From contig CAJXEB010000013.1 of the NCBI GenBank assembly GCA_913052585.1, forward strand, positions 1-49,015: a stretch of 49,015 nucleotides of DNA, in the 5' to 3' direction. Of the stretch, positions 22,108-32,226 are shown in pieces; position 1 is the stretch's first letter, and every line of letters begins with the position of its first letter. Position numbers and translations under genes: made by a program. Under the pieces are notes generated by a model. The model made no database searches. It had not been told where the DNA came from and worked only from the letters and a program-made list of their open reading frames with translations. This DNA comes from an uncultured Flavobacteriaceae bacterium. GTDB taxonomy: Bacteria; Bacteroidota; Bacteroidia; Flavobacteriales; Flavobacteriaceae.

Positions 22108-24246
22108 CTAGTTTTCACGTTTTTGGTGCATTTTTAATTGAATCCGTTTTCTCGCTACATCAATTTCTAAAACCTTCACAATAATTTGTTGATGTAAATG
22201 AACATGTTCACTTACATCTTTAACAAAAGCATCTGCCAAATTTGAAACATGGATAAGTCCACTTTCTTTAATTCCGATATCCACAAAACAACCGAAATTA
22301 GTGATGTTATTAACGATTCCAGGTAATAATTGACCTTCTTTTACATCATTAATGGTCCTAATATTTTGATTGAATGTAAATACTTTGGCTTCCGATCGAA
22401 TGTCCAATCCGGGTTTTTCTAATTCCTTTATAATGTCTTGCAACGTAGGTAATCCTATTTTATCTGAAATGTATTTTTCTAATGCTATTTTTTGAAGGAC
22501 TTCCTTATTTCCTATTAATTCTGAAATGGTTTTCCGTTCATCTTTAGCCATTTTCGAAATAATCGCATAACTTTCAGGATGAACCGAAGAATCATCTAAT
22601 GGGTTTTTTGCATTTTTTATGCGAAGAAAACCTGCACCTTGTTCAAAGGCTTTAGCTCCTAATCTGGGAACTTTTTTTATTTCAACTCTAGAAGAAAACG
22701 CACCTTGTTCTTTTCTGAAATTAACGATACTTTCTGCTAATTTGGGGCCAATTCCGGATACATAACTCAATAAAGACTTACTCGCCGTATTGACATTAAC
22801 TCCAACAGCATTCACACAATTAGAAACCACTCGATCTAAGGAACTGTTTAATTTAGACTGATCTACATCGTGTTGATATTGACCAACTCCAATAGATTTG
22901 GCATCAATTTTCACCAATTCAGCTAAGGGATCTGCTAAACGACGACCTATAGAAATTGCGCCACGAACAGTAACATCGTAATTAGGAAACTCTTCTCTTG
23001 CAATTTTGGATGCCGAATAAATAGAAGCCCCCGCTTCACTCACTACAAAAACCTGAATATCGTTTTTAAAATGAATCTTTCTAACCAACTGTTCGGTTTC
23101 TCTAGATGCGGTTCCATTACCAATAGCAATGGCTTCAATTTTATGGGCATCCACCAAAGAGCTAATTTTTTTAATAGCCCCTATTTGATCATTTTTGGGT
23201 GCGTGAGGATAAATGGTCTCGTTGTATTTAAAGGCTCCTTGAGCATCCAAACAAACCACTTTACAACCTGATCTAAAGCCAGGGTCTATCGCTAAAATTC
23301 TTTTCTCACCTAAAGGAGAACCTAATAACAACTGTTTTAAGTTTTTTGCAAATACTTGAATGGCAACTTCATCTGCTTTTTCTTTTGCAATTCCTAAAAT
23401 TTCATTGGATAAAGAAGGAAATAATAGACGTTTGTAAGCATCTTTTATGGCTAATTGTATTTGAACAGAACAATCATTTTGAGAACTAATAATTCGCTCT
23501 TCAATTTTTAATAAAGCTTTCTCATCATCAATTTCAATTTTAACACGAATAAAACCTTCTTCTTGCGCTCTTAAAATCGCTAATAAGCGATGTGAAGGAC
23601 AAGACTGTAAAGACTCAGTCCAATTAAAATAGTCTCTAAATTTCTGAGCTTTTTCGTCATTTTCTTTTGCCTTAACTACCTTGGTATTAATAAGGGAAAA
23701 GCGCTCTAATTGACGACGAATATTATTTCGAATATCGCTGCGTTCATTGATCCATTCTGCAATAATAAAACGCGCTCCTTCTAAAGCATCGGCTATATTT
23801 AAAACAGTTTTAGAGGTGTATTTTTTTGCTATCGAATCAATATCATGAGCCTTCTGACTCATAATAATTTTAGCTAAAGGTTCTAAACCATTTAATCGAG
23901 CAGTTTCGGCTTTTGTTTTTCGTTTCTTTTTAAAAGGTAGGTATAAGTCTTCAAGTTGAATTAAATTATCGCTGCGATTAATTTTTTCTTGAAGCTCATT
24001 GCTAAGTACTTCTTGTTCTTGAAGTGCTTTTATGATGGCTTTTTTCCTTTTTTCTAAGGCTTCAAATTCTTCTTTGTACTTTACAATAAGTTCTATTTGA
24101 ACTTCATCTAAATTCCCAGTTCGCTCTTTCCGATACCGAGCGATAAACGGAATGGTACAATCATCATTTAATAATTGAATCGTGTTTTTTACACCACTTT
24201 CAGGAAGCTGTGTTTTTGTTTGTACAAATTTTAATAAAGCGATCAT
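22108..24246 (-). CDS. tex: Tex-family RNA-binding transcription accessory protein
   Basis: 712 residues: Tex N-terminal helical domain (GVKNTIQLLNDDCTIPFIARYRKERTG), YqgF/RNase H-like domain (ILAIDPGFRSGCKVVCLD, ~325), helix-hairpin-helix (SYVSGIGPKLAESIVNFRKE) and a C-terminal S1 RNA-binding domain (VKEGQLLPGIVNNITNFGCFVDIG, ~636-708). Binds RNA and affects transcription and stress tolerance. Its ATG overlaps the metG stop codon (TAATG), so it is translated with metG. Confidence 0.95.
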   Translation of the reverse strand: MIALLKFVQTKTQLPESGVKNTIQLLNDDCTIPFIARYRKERTGNLDEVQIELIVKYKEEFEALEKRKKAIIKALQEQEVLSNELQEKINRSDNLIQLEDLYLPFKKKRKTKAETARLNGLEPLAKIIMSQKAHDIDSIAKKYTSKTVLNIADALEGARFIIAEWINERSDIRNNIRRQLERFSLINTKVVKAKENDEKAQKFRDYFNWTESLQSCPSHRLLAILRAQEEGFIRVKIEIDDEKALLKIEERIISSQNDCSVQIQLAIKDAYKRLLFPSLSNEILGIAKEKADEVAIQVFAKNLKQLLLGSPLGEKRILAIDPGFRSGCKVVCLDAQGAFKYNETIYPHAPKNDQIGAIKKISSLVDAHKIEAIAIGNGTASRETEQLVRKIHFKNDIQVFVVSEAGASIYSASKIAREEFPNYDVTVRGAISIGRRLADPLAELVKIDAKSIGVGQYQHDVDQSKLNSSLDRVVSNCVNAVGVNVNTASKSLLSYVSGIGPKLAESIVNFRKEQGAFSSRVEIKKVPRLGAKAFEQGAGFLRIKNAKNPLDDSSVHPESYAIISKMAKDERKTISELIGNKEVLQKIALEKYISDKIGLPTLQDIIKELEKPGLDIRSEAKVFTFNQNIRTINDVKEGQLLPGIVNNITNFGCFVDIGIKESGLIHVSNLADAFVKDVSEHVHLHQQIIVKVLEIDVARKRIQLKMHQKREN

Positions 24247-26330
24247 TAACTAATCGTCGCTCCATTGATTAGACCCTCTTTATCAGGATTTAGAAATACC
24301 AGTTTACCATCTGGAGTTTCCGTCATTAAAATCATCCCTTGACTTTCCACTCCTCGCAATGCTCTTGGTGCTAAGTTTACCAATACGGTTACTTTTTTCC
24401 CTATAACTTCTTCAGGTGAAAAACTTTCTGCAATACCAGAAACAATGGTGCGAACATCAATTCCAGTATCTACTTTTAAGATGAGTAACTTTTTGGTTTT
24501 AGCCATTTTTTCGGCTTCCAAAATTGTTCCAACTCGCATATCTAATTTGGTAAAATCGTCAAATTGAATCGTGTCTTTTTGAGGTTCTGGACTTGCATTC
24601 ATGACTTCATTTGCTTTTTTAGTAGCTTCTAATTTATCTAATTGTTGCTGTACTTGCTCGTCTTCAATTTTACTGAAAAGCAATTCGCCTTTCCCTATTT
24701 GATGTCCTGAAGAAATTAAAGTTTCTTTAGTTGAAACATCTTTCCATTGAAGAGATTCCTCGTTGTTTTGCTCCTCGTTAAGACAAAGCATATTTTTTAA
24801 TTTACTAGAAGTAAAAGGTAAAAAAGGTTCGCATAAAACTGCTAAAGCTGATGCAATCTGAAGGGAAACAAACATAATAGTTTTGGTTCTTTCTTCATCC
24901 GTTTTAATTTTCTTCCAAGGCTCTTCGTCTGCTAAATATTTATTTCCTAAACGAGCCACATTCATTAATTCTGCCTGCGCTTCTCTAAATCGATAGCGTT
25001 CAATAGAACTTTCAATTACACTAGGATATGCTTTTAATTGGGTTAAGGTTGTTATATCTACTTCAGAAAGTGAAGCTGGTTCTGGAATAATTCCTTCATA
25101 ATATTTATTGGTTAAAACCACCACACGATTGATAAAGTTTCCGAAGATGGCAACTAATTCATTATTATTTCTTGCTTGAAAATCTGACCATGTAAAATCG
25201 TTGTCTTTTGTTTCAGGAGCATTTGCTGTTAATGCGTAACGCAATACATCTTGCTGATTTGGAAAATCTACCAAATACTCGTGTAACCATACTGCCCAGT
25301 TTTTACTGGTAGAAATTTTATTTCCTTCCAGATTTAAAAATTCGTTTGCTGGTACATTGTTGGGTACGATATAACTTCCTTCTGCTTTTAGCATACTCGG
25401 GAAAATAATACAGTGAAATACAATATTATCTTTTCCTATAAAATGAAGCAGTTTGGTGTTTTCGTCTTTCCAATAAGGCTCCCAATCTTTTCCTTCTTTT
25501 TCAGCCCATTCTTTTGTGGCAGAAATATAACCAATTGGAGCATCAAACCAAACGTACAATACTTTTCCATCGGCACCTTCAACAGGTACAGGAATCCCCC
25601 AATCTAAATCTCTAGTGACGGCTCTAGGTCGTAATCCGTCGTCTATCCAAGATTTACATTGCCCATAAACGTTGGTTTTCCAATCTTTTTTATGTCCTTT
25701 TACAATCCACTCTTTTAACCAAGGTTCGTATTGATCTAAAGGTAAAAACCAGTGTTTGGTTTCTTTTAAAGAAGGAGTATTTCCGGTGATAGAAGATTTA
25801 GGGTTGATTAAATCGGTAGCATTATGAGAAGTTCCACAGCTTTCACATTGGTCTCCATAACTTTCTTCAAATCCACATTTTGGACAAGTACCCAGAATAA
25901 AACGATCTGCTAAAAACTGATTCGCTTCTTTATCGTAGAATTGCTCTGTTGTTTGTTCGATAAACTTACCGTCTTCGTATAATTTCTTAAAGAAATCAGA
26001 AGCGGTATCGTGATGTATTTTTGCGGTAGTACGAGAATAGTTATCGAAGGTAATCCCAAAATCCTGAAACGATTGTTTGATAATGGCGTGGTATTTATCC
26101 ACCACTTGTTGAGGTGTGATTCCCTCTTTTTTAGCTTTTATCGTAATAGGAACTCCATGTTCATCACTTCCACAAACAAAAGCAACATCGTTGCCTTGCA
26201 TTCTTTGAAAACGTGAATAAATATCTGCAGGAACATATACCCCTGCTAAATGTCCAATATGTACAGGGCCGTTGGTATAAGGCAAAGCTGCCGTTATAGT
26301 AAACCTTTTTGGTGAATTTTGCATACTCAA
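24246..26330 (-). CDS. metG: Methionyl-tRNA synthetase
   Basis: 694 residues. Class I signature [14 protein letters not shown] (residues ~17-30), zinc knuckle [18 protein letters not shown] (~148-165), KMSKS equivalent KISTSKNW (~340), anticodon-binding helices, and a C-terminal tRNA-binding OB domain ([17 protein letters not shown], ~590-694). Charges tRNA-Met. The first gene of a two-gene operon with tex. Confidence 0.97.
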   Translation of the reverse strand: MSMQNSPKRFTITAALPYTNGPVHIGHLAGVYVPADIYSRFQRMQGNDVAFVCGSDEHGVPITIKAKKEGITPQQVVDKYHAIIKQSFQDFGITFDNYSRTTAKIHHDTASDFFKKLYEDGKFIEQTTEQFYDKEANQFLADRFILGTCPKCGFEESYGDQCESCGTSHNATDLINPKSSITGNTPSLKETKHWFLPLDQYEPWLKEWIVKGHKKDWKTNVYGQCKSWIDDGLRPRAVTRDLDWGIPVPVEGADGKVLYVWFDAPIGYISATKEWAEKEGKDWEPYWKDENTKLLHFIGKDNIVFHCIIFPSMLKAEGSYIVPNNVPANEFLNLEGNKISTSKNWAVWLHEYLVDFPNQQDVLRYALTANAPETKDNDFTWSDFQARNNNELVAIFGNFINRVVVLTNKYYEGIIPEPASLSEVDITTLTQLKAYPSVIESSIERYRFREAQAELMNVARLGNKYLADEEPWKKIKTDEERTKTIMFVSLQIASALAVLCEPFLPFTSSKLKNMLCLNEEQNNEESLQWKDVSTKETLISSGHQIGKGELLFSKIEDEQVQQQLDKLEATKKANEVMNASPEPQKDTIQFDDFTKLDMRVGTILEAEKMAKTKKLLILKVDTGIDVRTIVSGIAESFSPEEVIGKKVTVLVNLAPRALRGVESQGMILMTETPDGKLVFLNPDKEGLINGATIS

Positions 26331-26340
26331 TTTTGAAGAG

Positions 26341-26348
26341 CAAAAATA
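26341..26348 (-). promoter_or_regulatory. -7 box of metG-tex
   Basis: TATTTTTG on the - strand matches TAnnTTTG. It ends 10 bp before the metG ATG (26330), implying a very short 5' leader. Confidence 0.45.
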
Positions 26349-26399
26349 CGGATTTTATTTCTTGGAGTATATTTTAATTAGATAGTAAATCTATTTCAT

Positions 26400-28019
26400 T
26401 TATCTAATTAAAATAGACTTACTATAATACTGTCCTCCTGTGGAAATGCGATAAATATATTGCCCGTAACTTAGTCTTCCTTGTATTTTATCTCTCACAT
26501 TAAATTGGTGTCTTCCTGCAAATAGCATTTCGTTGCAAATGGCACCGATTTCCCTTGCCATCATATCATAAAGCTTAATAGTAACATGGGAAGTATTGGC
26601 TAAGTTAATTTCGATAAAAGTTTGATTATTTTGATAAATAGCCGTGTGTGCAAATCGGTTCGCATTACTAAAGTCTGAAGTAGAAAGTGCTTCACAAGTA
26701 AGTCCTAAATCTAACGTTTCATAAGTTTCATTTAATAAAATCGTACTCACGATGGAAGGGTCTAAACAAAACCATTCGGTTAACACAGTGTTATAAATGT
26801 CTCTAAAATCGGAGGAAGGAATTAAATTATCATTTTCATCCCAGGTGGATAAATCGGGGTGGTTTCCAACAAATCCACTACCATTTAAAGCGGGTCCAAA
26901 AAGCATCACTGGAGAAGCGGCACCATGGTCGGTTCCATTAGAGCCATTTTCGTAGGGACGGCGACCAAATTCTGAAATCGTCATCGCTAATACTTTATCA
27001 TCCATTCCAACAGTCGTTAGATCATCGTAAAAGTTTTTGATGGTAGAAGATAAATCCGATAATAATTCTTGATGTCTTTCAGGTTGTTCGGCGTGGGTAT
27101 CAAAACTTCCTAAAGAAACCATATATACCTTGCTTCCTAATCCACCTTTGATTAAACGAGCTACAATCGCTAATTGTTCAGCTAGCTCTCCATCTCCATA
27201 TTCCACGCTATTGTTGGCTGCTAAATAAGCATCGTTTATAACCCCAGAATAGGTGAAAGTAGTATTGGCGGTAGCTCTCATAAAAAGCAATTTATCGCCA
27301 TACACACAATCTGGAACGTCTAAAACATCGTGTAAAGTTCCATTTTCAGCAACATTTTGAAGTTGTTCTGGGTTAACCACCGAAAAAGCATAGTTGCTAT
27401 TATTTCCTTTAAAAATTAAATTTCCGATACTTCCAATTTGAACTGCTGGTGGAATTTCTGGAGGATTGGTAATATAATCTGGATAAAGATCTTCAAAATA
27501 GCGCCCCCACCAACCCGTTGGTTCTACATAGTTGTCTGCGGTAGACGCCCAAATATCGGTCGATCTAAAATGAGATAGATTTTGGTCTGGATATCCTACA
27601 CCGTGTACTACTTTCATGCTTCCATCACCCCAAACAGATTCTAATTCATTCATATAATTGGGAATACCAAAATCACCGTTCAAGTTGATTAAATCATTTT
27701 GTTGGTGTTTAATGGTAGGGCGTAAATTGGCATAGGTATCGTAATCATAAATAGGAACGATGGTGTTTAATCCATCGTTACCACCTTCCAAACGTATAAT
27801 TACAAGAATATTGTCGTTTTCATTTTCTGCTAAAGCTACCGCTAAAGGGGAAGGGGAAGTTGCAGAAATAGCAGTACCTCCTAAAAGCATGCTTCCACCA
27901 CCTGCGAGACCTAATGCTTGGATAAAGGAACGCCTGTTCCATTGTGTGTGCTCATGATCGTGAATCTTTCTTTCCTCCTTAGATTGCTGATCCTTTTTAT
28001 TTAATTTATTGCTAATCAT
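26400..28019 (-). CDS. DUF1501 protein with Tat-like signal and T9SS sorting domain
   Basis: 539 residues. N-terminal twin-arginine signal (WNRRSFIQALGLAGGGSMLLGG) at about residues 28-50. The DUF1501 body (sulfatase-like fold) has NILVIIRLEGGNDGLNTIVP and later SEFGRRPYENGSNGTDHGAASPVMLFG. The C-terminal ~70 residues (NQTFIEINLANTSHVTIKLYDMMAREIG...YGQYIYRISTGGQYYSKSILIR) form a type A T9SS sorting domain. So it appears to be Tat-exported and then secreted or surface-attached by T9SS. Function is unknown. It follows the DUF1800 gene by 6 nt; these two families nearly always occur together. Confidence 0.9.
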   Translation of the reverse strand: MISNKLNKKDQQSKEERKIHDHEHTQWNRRSFIQALGLAGGGSMLLGGTAISATSPSPLAVALAENENDNILVIIRLEGGNDGLNTIVPIYDYDTYANLRPTIKHQQNDLINLNGDFGIPNYMNELESVWGDGSMKVVHGVGYPDQNLSHFRSTDIWASTADNYVEPTGWWGRYFEDLYPDYITNPPEIPPAVQIGSIGNLIFKGNNSNYAFSVVNPEQLQNVAENGTLHDVLDVPDCVYGDKLLFMRATANTTFTYSGVINDAYLAANNSVEYGDGELAEQLAIVARLIKGGLGSKVYMVSLGSFDTHAEQPERHQELLSDLSSTIKNFYDDLTTVGMDDKVLAMTISEFGRRPYENGSNGTDHGAASPVMLFGPALNGSGFVGNHPDLSTWDENDNLIPSSDFRDIYNTVLTEWFCLDPSIVSTILLNETYETLDLGLTCEALSTSDFSNANRFAHTAIYQNNQTFIEINLANTSHVTIKLYDMMAREIGAICNEMLFAGRHQFNVRDKIQGRLSYGQYIYRISTGGQYYSKSILIR

Positions 28020-28025
28020 GGCTTT

Positions 28026-29495
28026 TTATTTAAGTTGGAATTCAGGAATGGTTGCTAAATGAGATAATAATAAAAACAGTTGATAAGGAGCTTCTTCCCA
28101 ATCTAAGTTCCAAAGACCATCATCATAATAATTTTGAGGTATTTCCCATTTAAAGACATCTGTAGCAATTGTATAATCACTTTCTGTATAGAGTTCTTTA
28201 GACATAAAATGATTAACCAAAACTTCTGTTATGTATTCAGGATCATTACTGTCATTTGTCAACTCTTTTGCAAAATCGACAATAGTGGATTCCAAACCAT
28301 TTTGAAATAAAATACTAAGATATAACTCCGTAAATTGCCAACGTCCCGTAAGGGTTGAGGTACTTATCCAATCTTCATCTCTTTGCCAACCCGCAACATT
28401 AGGGGGTTTAAATAATTTTTGACCATATATGCCTGAAAAATAGATGAGCGCTTCTATTAATTCATCATTATAAAAGAATCCAGATTCGTTTATAAATTGC
28501 ATCGTAATATCAAAAGGGCTTTTTATGATGACTCCCAAAGCTCTTTCGTCAAAAAAGTGTTCACTTTTAAAAAGTTGCTTTAGCATTGGGGCTAATTCAA
28601 AATTGTTGCTCACTAAGGTTTGAGCCAATGGATTAATTACATTATCAGTAATAACAGCATCAATTTCTTGGCTTACAAAGTATCGATATAATTTGGTGCA
28701 AATATGAGTGGCTATTTCTGTTGCTCTTTCCTGAAATAAAATATCGATTACATCATCGTATCTCCAGTTTCCAGTTTGACCAAAGATGGTTTTCTCACCA
28801 TCTACCCAAGTCACTTCATCAAAATAAAGAGGAGCTCCTGGCCCCGTCCAATGGTTATACCCTGTTAATGCCTTTGCAGTTTCAGTTATATCTTGTTCTG
28901 TGTAGTTATTTCCTTCACCCAGGGTAAAAAGCTCGTATAATTCTCGAGCATAATTTTCATTGGGCTCGACATTGGTGTTTTCGTAACCATTTAAATAAAT
29001 CAACATTGCTGAAGAAATTCCTATTTCTCTAACAAATTCCTTTAAATTACCAATAGCGTAGGTTTGTGAAATATTATAATATTGAAATAAATAAGGAGAA
29101 TAATTATAGGTTTCCAAGTCAGTAACAAAATGATTCATCCAAAAGGAAGCCAATCGGCCTCGTAGATTTTCAGTAATTAAGTCATTACCCGTTTGTATTT
29201 TCCAATCTTGAATGTATTGTATATTTTCCTCATCAAAATCGGTAAAATCGGCTATTACATAATTTCCCCAAAATGGTGTGGTAGTTGGTGGTTTATTGAT
29301 TGCTTCTTCAACTAAATTATCTATAAAATCATTAGGCGATAAACTTAAAGCATCATCAATAGCTTCTTGAGAAGCCCCAAAACCAAGCCGACGATACACG
29401 TGATTTATTTTAGTGGTGCTCCAAGGATTTCCTCCAGAAGGAATATAAGGTGTGAGTGTAGATTCGTTACACGAAATTAGGGTAGTTGTTTCCAT
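28026..29495 (-). CDS. DUF1800 protein
   Basis: 489 residues from ATG at 29495; a TTG at 29516 would add seven residues but the ATG (METTTLISCNES) is more likely. DUF1800 features: INHVYRRLGFGASQEAIDDAL, LRGRLASFWMNHFVTD, PNENYARELYELFTLGEGNNYTEQDITETAKALTGY, FLKSPFD-like IIKSPFDITMQF, and KPPNVAGWQRDEDWIS. No evident Sec signal peptide. Partner of the DUF1501 gene directly downstream. Biochemical role unknown; the pair is widespread in Bacteroidota and Planctomycetes. Confidence 0.9.
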   Translation of the reverse strand: METTTLISCNESTLTPYIPSGGNPWSTTKINHVYRRLGFGASQEAIDDALSLSPNDFIDNLVEEAINKPPTTTPFWGNYVIADFTDFDEENIQYIQDWKIQTGNDLITENLRGRLASFWMNHFVTDLETYNYSPYLFQYYNISQTYAIGNLKEFVREIGISSAMLIYLNGYENTNVEPNENYARELYELFTLGEGNNYTEQDITETAKALTGYNHWTGPGAPLYFDEVTWVDGEKTIFGQTGNWRYDDVIDILFQERATEIATHICTKLYRYFVSQEIDAVITDNVINPLAQTLVSNNFELAPMLKQLFKSEHFFDERALGVIIKSPFDITMQFINESGFFYNDELIEALIYFSGIYGQKLFKPPNVAGWQRDEDWISTSTLTGRWQFTELYLSILFQNGLESTIVDFAKELTNDSNDPEYITEVLVNHFMSKELYTESDYTIATDVFKWEIPQNYYDDGLWNLDWEEAPYQLFLLLSHLATIPEFQLK

Positions 29496-29608
29496 AGCAA
29501 AGGAATTTAAGATCAAAAGATACTGAAATTATGCGATTTATTATTTCTATGACTAAATATTAACGTAAAAGTTTAATTTTTTATTACTTTGAACCTATAA
29601 ATAAAAAT

Positions 29609-30508
29609 ATGATTCGTCCAAATTATTTAAAAGAAGGAGCTACTGTTGCCATCGTTTCAACGGCTAGAAAAATTTCTAAAAAGGAATTAATTCCGGCCAT
29701 TACTATTTTAAAAAAATGGGGATTAAAAGTAGTTTTGGGTACATCTATTGAGGCTGAACAGCATCAGTTTGCAGGCAATGATGAATTGCGAACTTCCGAT
29801 TTTCAGACAATGTTAGACCATCCTCAAATCGATGCTATCTGGTGCGCTCGTGGCGGTTATGGTACTGTAAGAATTATTGATCTATTGGATTTTTCTAATT
29901 TTAAAAATCATCCTAAATGGATTATTGGTTATAGCGATGTTACGGTGTTACACGCTCACCTTCATCAATTAGGAATCGAAACCCTTCATGCGCAAATGCC
30001 CTTATCTATTGAAACAAAATCGGATGCAACGATCAACTCTATTAAAGAAACACTTTTTGGGGAGAAGTATGAGATTAGGATTCCTTCAGAAAAAAATAAT
30101 AGTAACGGAAATGCTTCAGGACAATTAATAGGAGGAAATTTATCGATTTTATATTCGCTTTGCGGAAGTCCTTCCGCATTAAACACCAAAGGAAAAATTT
30201 TGTTTATTGAAGATTTAGATGAATATTTATATCATATCGATCGGATGCTTCAAAATTTAAAACGCAATGGAATGTTTGATCAATTAGAAGGGTTGATAGT
30301 TGGAGGGATGACTCAAATGCATGATAATGAAATCCCTTTTGGGAAATCTTCTGAAGAAATCATATTGAGTATTTGTTCGGAATATAACTTCCCAATTGCT
30401 TTTAATTTTCCTGCTGGTCATGTAGATGATAATAGAGTGCTCATTATGGGAAGAATAGTCGATTTAGAAGTTAGTGATAATGAAGTTAATTTATCTTTTA
30501 AAGAATAG
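29609..30508 (+). CDS. S66-family LD-carboxypeptidase
   Basis: 299 residues. N-terminal domain LKEGATVAIVSTARKISKKEL, DAIWCARGGYGTVRIIDLLD, nucleophile Ser in GYSDVTVLHA (~residue 111), then GGNLSILYSLCGSP, the Glu in FIEDLDEYLYHIDRML and the His in FPAGHVDDNR. It trims the terminal D-alanine from muropeptide tetrapeptides during peptidoglycan recycling. It has no signal peptide and is therefore cytoplasmic. Two nucleotides separate it from yraN, so the two form an operon. Confidence 0.93.
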   Translation: MIRPNYLKEGATVAIVSTARKISKKELIPAITILKKWGLKVVLGTSIEAEQHQFAGNDELRTSDFQTMLDHPQIDAIWCARGGYGTVRIIDLLDFSNFKNHPKWIIGYSDVTVLHAHLHQLGIETLHAQMPLSIETKSDATINSIKETLFGEKYEIRIPSEKNNSNGNASGQLIGGNLSILYSLCGSPSALNTKGKILFIEDLDEYLYHIDRMLQNLKRNGMFDQLEGLIVGGMTQMHDNEIPFGKSSEEIILSICSEYNFPIAFNFPAGHVDDNRVLIMGRIVDLEVSDNEVNLSFKE

Positions 30509-30510
30509 TT

Positions 30511-30873
30511 ATGGCACATCACAACGAACTTGGAAAATTAGGAGAGAAAATAGCTTCGGATTATTTATTGAAAAATGGTTATGAAGTTTTAGCGCAAAAT
30601 TTTTATTTTGATAAAGCAGAAATTGATATCATTGCAAAAAAAGACAACAAAACATTGGTTGTTGTTGAGGTAAAAACAAGGAATAGTGACTTTTTTGGGG
30701 ATCCTCAAGAATTTGTTACTCCTTCAAAAATTAAACTATTGGTAAAAGCTGCTAACGAATATGTGATTTCGAATGATTTAGATATGGAAGTCCGATTTGA
30801 TATAATCGCAGTCATCAAAAACAAAACGATTGAAAAGATTGAGCATTTTGAAAATGCTTTTTATCATTTCTAA
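30511..30873 (+). CDS. YraN family (UPF0102) nuclease-fold protein
   Basis: 120 residues. NELGKLGEKIASDYLLKNGYEVLAQNF, then KAEIDIIAKKDNKTLVVVEVKTR with the Glu-Ile-Asp and EVKTR residues of a restriction-endonuclease-like core, ending with RFDIIAV. Enzymatic activity has not been settled in the family. Co-transcribed with the S66 peptidase gene; convergent with the TlpA-like gene with 9 bp between stop codons. Confidence 0.93.
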   Translation: MAHHNELGKLGEKIASDYLLKNGYEVLAQNFYFDKAEIDIIAKKDNKTLVVVEVKTRNSDFFGDPQEFVTPSKIKLLVKAANEYVISNDLDMEVRFDIIAVIKNKTIEKIEHFENAFYHF

Positions 30874-30882
30874 AAACCTTTT

Positions 30883-32196
30883 TTATTTTTTTAAATAAGT
30901 TTTTAGTTCTTCAAAATTTTCAGGTTTTGCTAAAAACTTTTTGTCTTTATCTAGTACAAAATAAGTGGGTGTACTGGTAAGTCCATATTGATTTACAATC
31001 GTGTTGTCCCATTTTTTTAATTTTATGACATTAATAAAATTGGGGTATTTTATAATTTGATTCGTCCATTTAAAAGTGTCTTCTTCCAATCCTATAGCAA
31101 TTACTTTATACTTGGTGCTGTTAAGCTCTTCACTTAATTGGTATAGTTGCGGAATCTCTTTTAAGCAATGAGAACATCCACTACTCCAAAAAATAAGAAT
31201 GTAATTTTCTGCAATATCCAATTCACTTAGTTTTTTGCCACTTCCATCATCCACAATAAAATCGGGTGCTGGATTTCCAATAGATAAATTTTTAAATTGA
31301 GTCAATTTTAAAACAAGAACCGTATCATTTAACTGATTAGCTGTTGGTATTAAATACCGTTCAGCTAAATAATTAGCAGTGCTTAAAAGGTTATCGTTTA
31401 CTAATTTTTGCCATAATGTTTCTAAAAAATATTTTTGAAAATTAAGCTCTAATGACCTAGTTTGAGCTGCAACTTCATCTGCGTTATTGTTAAAGGATTG
31501 TTCTTTAGGTATACCCTCAGTTACCATTCCGGTTATATAGGCTAGAGACTTTTCAATTAAAAAATTAGAACTTTGTAATACTTCGTCATTAAATTTGATG
31601 TTCGTAAAATAGTTGATCGTTAAGTTTTTGATATAGTTGGATGGAGTTTCCAATTTATTAGGAATGTAAGGTTGGTTTGCCTTAATAAAATGCTGAACTA
31701 ATTTACCTTCAGATTTTTCTTCATAAGATTTTTGTAAATTTTTCTGTTTTTCAAAAATGGAATTTATGGTAGCAGCATCTGCATTTTCTTTTAAATACTT
31801 AGCCTCTAAATCCCTTCCTAGCAATGCCATTTCTGTTAAATAAGAGTTTAACATAATGTTCTCATTAGATTTCTGAAAAACAGGACCCTCTTTTAAATTA
31901 AAAGTAAGTTCAATATCTTCTTCACCGTTATAAATAATATCAAAATTATAATCATTTTGCGGAACCGCATACACCAGTTTATAAATTCCTTTTGTGGCTT
32001 TTTTATCGAGTTTAAAAACTAAATTTCCATCAGCAACTCTACTTTGTGCAATGTATTTAGTATTCGTTGGTCCATTTTTATATAAAACAGCCCAAGTAAA
32101 ATCTTTTGCAGGAGAAAAGGTTACTTTAATAGTGTGTTGCGAAAAAATAATGGTTGGAAAGAATAGTATTAAAAAAAGTATCTTATTAATTTTCAT
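30883..32196 (-). CDS. TlpA/thioredoxin-like secreted protein with N-terminal DUF4369-type region
   Basis: 437 residues from ATG at 32196 (MKINKILFLILFFPTIIFSQ, a clean signal peptide); the frame is open to 32223 but the earlier start would spoil the signal. A beta-rich N-terminal part (~20-120) is followed by a helical middle and a thioredoxin-fold domain (~300-437): GNPAPDFIVDDGSGKKLSEL, active site SSGCSHCLKEIPQL (CxxC), GLTSTPTYFVLDKDKK with the cis-Pro. Periplasmic thiol-disulfide reductase, role unknown. It starts 30 bp after the mfd stop and is probably co-transcribed with mfd. Confidence 0.88.
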   Translation of the reverse strand: MKINKILFLILFFPTIIFSQHTIKVTFSPAKDFTWAVLYKNGPTNTKYIAQSRVADGNLVFKLDKKATKGIYKLVYAVPQNDYNFDIIYNGEEDIELTFNLKEGPVFQKSNENIMLNSYLTEMALLGRDLEAKYLKENADAATINSIFEKQKNLQKSYEEKSEGKLVQHFIKANQPYIPNKLETPSNYIKNLTINYFTNIKFNDEVLQSSNFLIEKSLAYITGMVTEGIPKEQSFNNNADEVAAQTRSLELNFQKYFLETLWQKLVNDNLLSTANYLAERYLIPTANQLNDTVLVLKLTQFKNLSIGNPAPDFIVDDGSGKKLSELDIAENYILIFWSSGCSHCLKEIPQLYQLSEELNSTKYKVIAIGLEEDTFKWTNQIIKYPNFINVIKLKKWDNTIVNQYGLTSTPTYFVLDKDKKFLAKPENFEELKTYLKK

Positions 32197-32226
32197 AATT
32201 TCTAATTTACTAAACATTTGCAATAA

